Virus record (IMG/VR): IMGVR_UViG_3300047323_000138
Coordinates: 23,352-87,351 of that record
Origin: a virus
Length of the DNA stretch: 64,000 bases
Strand: one strand, 5' to 3'
Below, piece after piece: positions 61,110 to 64,000 of this stretch (positions are counted from its first letter, which is position 1; each line of letters starts with the position of its first letter). A program made the position numbers and the translations under genes. The notes beneath the pieces were generated by a model. It was not told where the DNA came from, searched no databases, and was given only the letters and a program-made list of their open reading frames with translations.

Positions 61110-63329
61110 ATGAATACCGCTGGCAAAGATATGATGTCGTCCTCTAAATTTTACATGGGCTATTCTCGTTGGGATGAAGCTAAGGCTGGATACGAAACTT
61201 GGGAAGAATCTGTTGAACGTGTAATGAATATGCACCGACAGAAATATGCTACTGTAATGACACCAGAACTTGAAGAGTATATTTCTTTCGCAGAACAAGC
61301 TTATAAAGATAAGGCTGTGTTGGGGGCACAACGAGCACTTCAGTTTGGTGGAGAACAACTGTTTAAACATGAAGCTCGTATGTACAACTGCTCTGTTAGT
61401 CATTGTGACCGAGCAACATTCTTTCAAGAGTGCATGTACCTTCTGTTGTGCGGATGTGGGGTTGGGTTCTCTGTTCAATCACATCACATTGCAAAGCTTC
61501 CAAAAGTACACAAACGTTATGAAAAGAAAGTAAAAGTATTCCAAGTTCCAGATACAATTGAAGGTTGGGCTGATGCTTTCGGTGTACTGTTCAGTAGTTA
61601 CTTTGTAGATGGTGGTAGCTTCCCTGAATACAAAGGTTGTCAAGTACACTTTGACTTCAACAAGATTCGTCCTAAAGGATCTTTGATTAGTGGTGGTTTT
61701 AAAGCTCCCGGTCCAGATGGTTTGCGTAGTGCGTTGGTCAAGTGTGAAGCGTTGCTAGAAGCATTAGTTGAGGGGAAAACAGAAGCTGTTAGCGTTCCTA
61801 CCATCACAGCTTATGACTTTGTTATGCACATGTCTGACGCAGTTTTGAGTGGTGGTGTTCGTCGGTCTGCAACTATCTGCATGTTTGACAAAGACGATGA
61901 GTTGATGTTGAAAGCGAAGACTGGTGATTGGTTTGTTGATAACCCACAACGTGGTCGAAGCAATAACTCTGTAATGCTTGTTCGTCACGAACTGAGTCGT
62001 GAGGAGTGGGCTAATATTATGAAGTCTGTTAAGGACTTTGGTGAACCCGGTTTTATCTTCACGGAGAATAAAGAGTTCTGTTTTAATCCTTGCGTAGAAA
62101 TTGGGATGTTGCCAGTTGCAGAGAATGGTGAATCAGGCTTTCAATTCTGTAATCTTACGGAGATTAATGGTGGTCAGTGCGTAGATAAAGAATCGTTCTT
62201 CCGGGCTTGTAAAGCTGGTGCAATTCTTGGTACTCTCCAAGCTGGCTACTCTAACTTTAAATATCTTTCTGATGCTACACGGCGTATTACAGAGAAAGAA
62301 GCTTTGCTTGGTGTGAGCATTACGGGTTGGATGAATAATCCAGATGTACTGTTTGATCCACAAAACATGATTGATGGTGCAACTGTAGTTAAAGATATTA
62401 ACTCTGTTGTTTCTATTCTTCTTGGTATCAATCAGGCAGCACGAACTACAGCAGTAAAACCAAGTGGCAATGCTTCTGTTGTATTGGGTACAGCTTCAGG
62501 TATTCACGGGGAACACAGTCCTAAATACTTGCGTAATGTTCAGATGAATGTGGGAGATGAAGTTACTCGTATCATCACTAAGACTAACCCTAAAATGGTT
62601 GAACCTAGCGTATGGAGTAGTAATGGCACAGACGTTGTAGTTAGCTTCCCAGTTGAGAGTAAAGAAGGTAGTATTTACAAATCTGATTTGATGGGCGTGA
62701 AACAGCTTGACTATGTTAAAACTGCTCAGGAATATTGGATTGAACATGGTACTAACTACGAACTGTGCGTTGACCCTGATCTTCGTCACAACGTAAGTAA
62801 TACTATTACAGTTGATGATTGGGACGAAGTAGAGGAGTATATCTACAATAACCGTAAATGGTTTGCTGGTATCTCCCTTCTGAGTTCGATGGGTGATCGT
62901 GCATATGCTCAAGCACCATTCACTGAAGTATTCACCGCACAACAGATTGTTGATATGTATGGTGACTCTTCCATGTTTGCATCTGGCCTGATTGTTGGAG
63001 CATTGCAAGCATTTGGTAATAACCTGTGGATGGCGTGTGATACGGCACTTGGGTTTGGGTTGAAACTTGACCCAGAAGATTCCAGTGATTTGCTCAAACG
63101 TGATTGGGTACGTCGAGTTAAGAAGTTTGCAGAACGCAACTTTGATGGGGATGTTATGAAGCTTACTTTTATGTTGAAGGATTGTCATAACCTTCACAAA
63201 TGGGTTGGTATTAATAGTAACTTCGTTGATGTGGACTTCTCGACTGATCTTTCTCAACAAAGTTACACAGAAGTAGACACAATGGGTGCTGTAGCCTGTA
63301 GTGGGGGGATTTGTGAAATCAGCTTTTGA
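61110..63329 (+). CDS. nrdJ: Class II (B12-dependent) ribonucleoside-triphosphate reductase
   Basis: 739 residues. Finger-loop radical Cys in FCFNPCVEIGM (about residue 328), NCSVSHCDRATFFQE and VLSGGVRRSA are typical. The C-terminal pair CSGGIC (Cys 730 and 735, with FISE-type end) matches the spacing of the monomeric Lactobacillus-type enzyme, which is also 739 residues. Makes dNTPs from NTPs without oxygen-dependent radical generation. Cobalamin must come from the host. Confidence 0.93.
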   Translation: MNTAGKDMMSSSKFYMGYSRWDEAKAGYETWEESVERVMNMHRQKYATVMTPELEEYISFAEQAYKDKAVLGAQRALQFGGEQLFKHEARMYNCSVSHCDRATFFQECMYLLLCGCGVGFSVQSHHIAKLPKVHKRYEKKVKVFQVPDTIEGWADAFGVLFSSYFVDGGSFPEYKGCQVHFDFNKIRPKGSLISGGFKAPGPDGLRSALVKCEALLEALVEGKTEAVSVPTITAYDFVMHMSDAVLSGGVRRSATICMFDKDDELMLKAKTGDWFVDNPQRGRSNNSVMLVRHELSREEWANIMKSVKDFGEPGFIFTENKEFCFNPCVEIGMLPVAENGESGFQFCNLTEINGGQCVDKESFFRACKAGAILGTLQAGYSNFKYLSDATRRITEKEALLGVSITGWMNNPDVLFDPQNMIDGATVVKDINSVVSILLGINQAARTTAVKPSGNASVVLGTASGIHGEHSPKYLRNVQMNVGDEVTRIITKTNPKMVEPSVWSSNGTDVVVSFPVESKEGSIYKSDLMGVKQLDYVKTAQEYWIEHGTNYELCVDPDLRHNVSNTITVDDWDEVEEYIYNNRKWFAGISLLSSMGDRAYAQAPFTEVFTAQQIVDMYGDSSMFASGLIVGALQAFGNNLWMACDTALGFGLKLDPEDSSDLLKRDWVRRVKKFAERNFDGDVMKLTFMLKDCHNLHKWVGINSNFVDVDFSTDLSQQSYTEVDTMGAVACSGGICEISF

Positions 63330-63337
63330 GGTGTGAA

Positions 63338-63529
63338 ATGGACTACATTGAACTAATGGAAAAGGTTGGTACACAATCTAACGTAACCCACTCTTGCCCA
63401 CGCTGTAATTCGCCAGTTAGATGCGACATTATGCAAGGAAAGAACTTGTGCTGGTGTTTCAACGTACAGAGCAAGGGGCTAGAGCTGAACGACGTTTGTA
63501 TGTGTAAAAACTGCCTTAATAAAGCTTGA
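63338..63529 (+). CDS. Cysteine-rich CWC-type protein
   Basis: 63 residues from ATG 63338. HSCPRCNSPVRCDIMQGKNL then CWCFNV and CMCKNCLNKA. The layout CPxC, C, CWC, CxCxxCL fits the Cys-rich CWC family. Probably metal-binding. The role is unknown. Confidence 0.8.
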   Translation: MDYIELMEKVGTQSNVTHSCPRCNSPVRCDIMQGKNLCWCFNVQSKGLELNDVCMCKNCLNKA

Positions 63530-63553
63530 CACCATAATCTGATATGCTATATT
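63526..63553 (+). promoter_or_regulatory. Promoter directly before a terminator
   Basis: TTGACA (63526-63531), 16 bp, TATATT (63548-63553). The hairpin starts at the next base, so the start point should fall in the hairpin. Confidence 0.6.
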
Positions 63554-63587
63554 GGCTCATATCTCTTCGGGGATGTGGGCCTTTTAT
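63554..63587 (+). terminator. Rho-independent terminator with UUCG loop
   Basis: GGCTCATATCTC, TTCG, GGGATGTGGGCC (some G-U pairs), then TTTTATT. The UUCG loop is very stable. Confidence 0.8.
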
Positions 63588-63599
63588 TGGGAGAAATTT

Positions 63600-63845
63600 A
63601 TGTTAACCGAAGATTGGAACAAACTAGAAATAGGTAGCGTTGTCTACGCACTCAAGAACCTTTATAATTCTTGTGATGTTTATGGTAATTCGTGCTATGC
63701 TAAGAAACATGATAAGCTGATTGTACGTGGATTCTCAGAATACAGAGCACACAGTCCTTGGGTAAGTCATGAGGATGTTACAGACAACACAGGATTTTAT
63801 ATCAGTAAGAATGAAGTCTCAATGATGAAACACTTTGAGCACTAG
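63600..63845 (+). CDS. 81-residue unknown protein
   Basis: ATG 63600 after GGGAGAAATTT. MLTEDWNKLEIGSVVYALKN, Tyr/Cys-containing beta-rich text. Unknown. Confidence 0.74.
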   Translation: MLTEDWNKLEIGSVVYALKNLYNSCDVYGNSCYAKKHDKLIVRGFSEYRAHSPWVSHEDVTDNTGFYISKNEVSMMKHFEH

Positions 63846-63856
63846 GAGAATAAATC

Positions 63857-64000
63857 ATGAAAGGTTATGAAGACATTGCAGCCACACTAGCTTTACTAGT
63901 CGTTGTACTAGTAGGAGGTTACGTTTACCTGAACAGTGAAGTAATCAAACAACAACGAGAAGAATTACGTACAGCACCAAAGAAACATGTAGAGATGAAG
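63857..64000 (+). CDS. Membrane protein, cut by window edge
   Basis: ATG 63857 after AGGAGAATAAATC. One membrane helix (LALLVVVLVGGYVYLNSEV) then basic tail. Open to the window end. Unknown. Confidence 0.65.
   Translation, partial: MKGYEDIAATLALLVVVLVGGYVYLNSEVIKQQREELRTAPKKHVEMK

Noticed and set aside
62496-63374. Long minus-strand frame (292 codons) opposite the ribonucleotide reductase gene
   Set aside because: The plus-strand protein is unmistakable and the antisense frame lacks any domain or start signal.

Overview
The window is a 64 kb piece of a tailed dsDNA bacteriophage genome, almost certainly a strictly lytic one. It carries terminase, tail fibre and tail spike genes next to a complete T7-like replication module, and no integrase, IS element, CRISPR array, rRNA or convincing tRNA was seen. 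Sigma-70-type promoters (TTGACN, 16-17 bp, TANNAT) and strong Shine-Dalgarno sites fit a Gram-negative, probably gammaproteobacterial, host. Genes are packed tightly, mostly with 1-20 bp start/stop overlaps.

Layout. (1) 1-12.1 kb, minus strand: late and structural genes (large terminase, tail fibre with GTGAS/ARTNLGLG repeats, a terminase-small-subunit-like gene, a beta-helix tail spike), then small genes, a GIY-YIG endonuclease and a winged-helix-like replication-associated protein. (2) 12.1-12.8 kb: a divergent control region with a 41-residue ribbon-helix-helix-like protein, several TATAGGA palindromes and promoters in both directions. (3) 12.8-27.9 kb, plus strand: adenine methyltransferase, PhoH, ClpP-like protease, dCMP deaminase, two metallophosphatases, a 68-residue GGQ release-factor-like protein, a SLOG protein and about 35 small unknowns. 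(4) 27.9-28.8 kb: a convergent non-coding region with seven GCAC-centred repeats and terminators. (5) 28.8-43.9 kb, minus strand: about 50 very small early-type genes driven by many near-consensus promoters, headed by a divergent family-A-polymerase-like protein. (6) 44.0-64 kb, plus strand: primase-helicase, DNA polymerase, SSB, 5'-3' exonuclease, HNH nuclease, DEDD exonuclease, then nucleotide metabolism (dATP/dGTP diphosphohydrolase-like, deoxynucleotidase, MazG-like, ThyX, class II ribonucleotide reductase).

The most striking feature is the number and arrangement of homing-type endonuclease genes (nine or more, from at least four families). At two loci (5.7-7.1 kb and 58.4-59.7 kb) the endonuclease lies between a short stub repeating the first 15-22 codons of the next gene and an intact copy of that gene whose start encodes nearly the same peptide with mostly different codons. 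A third locus (1-622) has the stub and endonuclease, and predicts that the intact gene lies just left of the window. The three endonucleases are of different families, so the 'stub - endonuclease - synonymously diverged gene' layout looks like a recurring outcome or strategy.

How it works together: the early minus-strand block and the plus-strand block from 12.8 kb are probably host-takeover genes. The 44-64 kb block replicates DNA and supplies nucleotides. The leftmost minus-strand block packages DNA and builds tail parts. Functions of most small genes cannot be read from sequence alone and are given as unknown.
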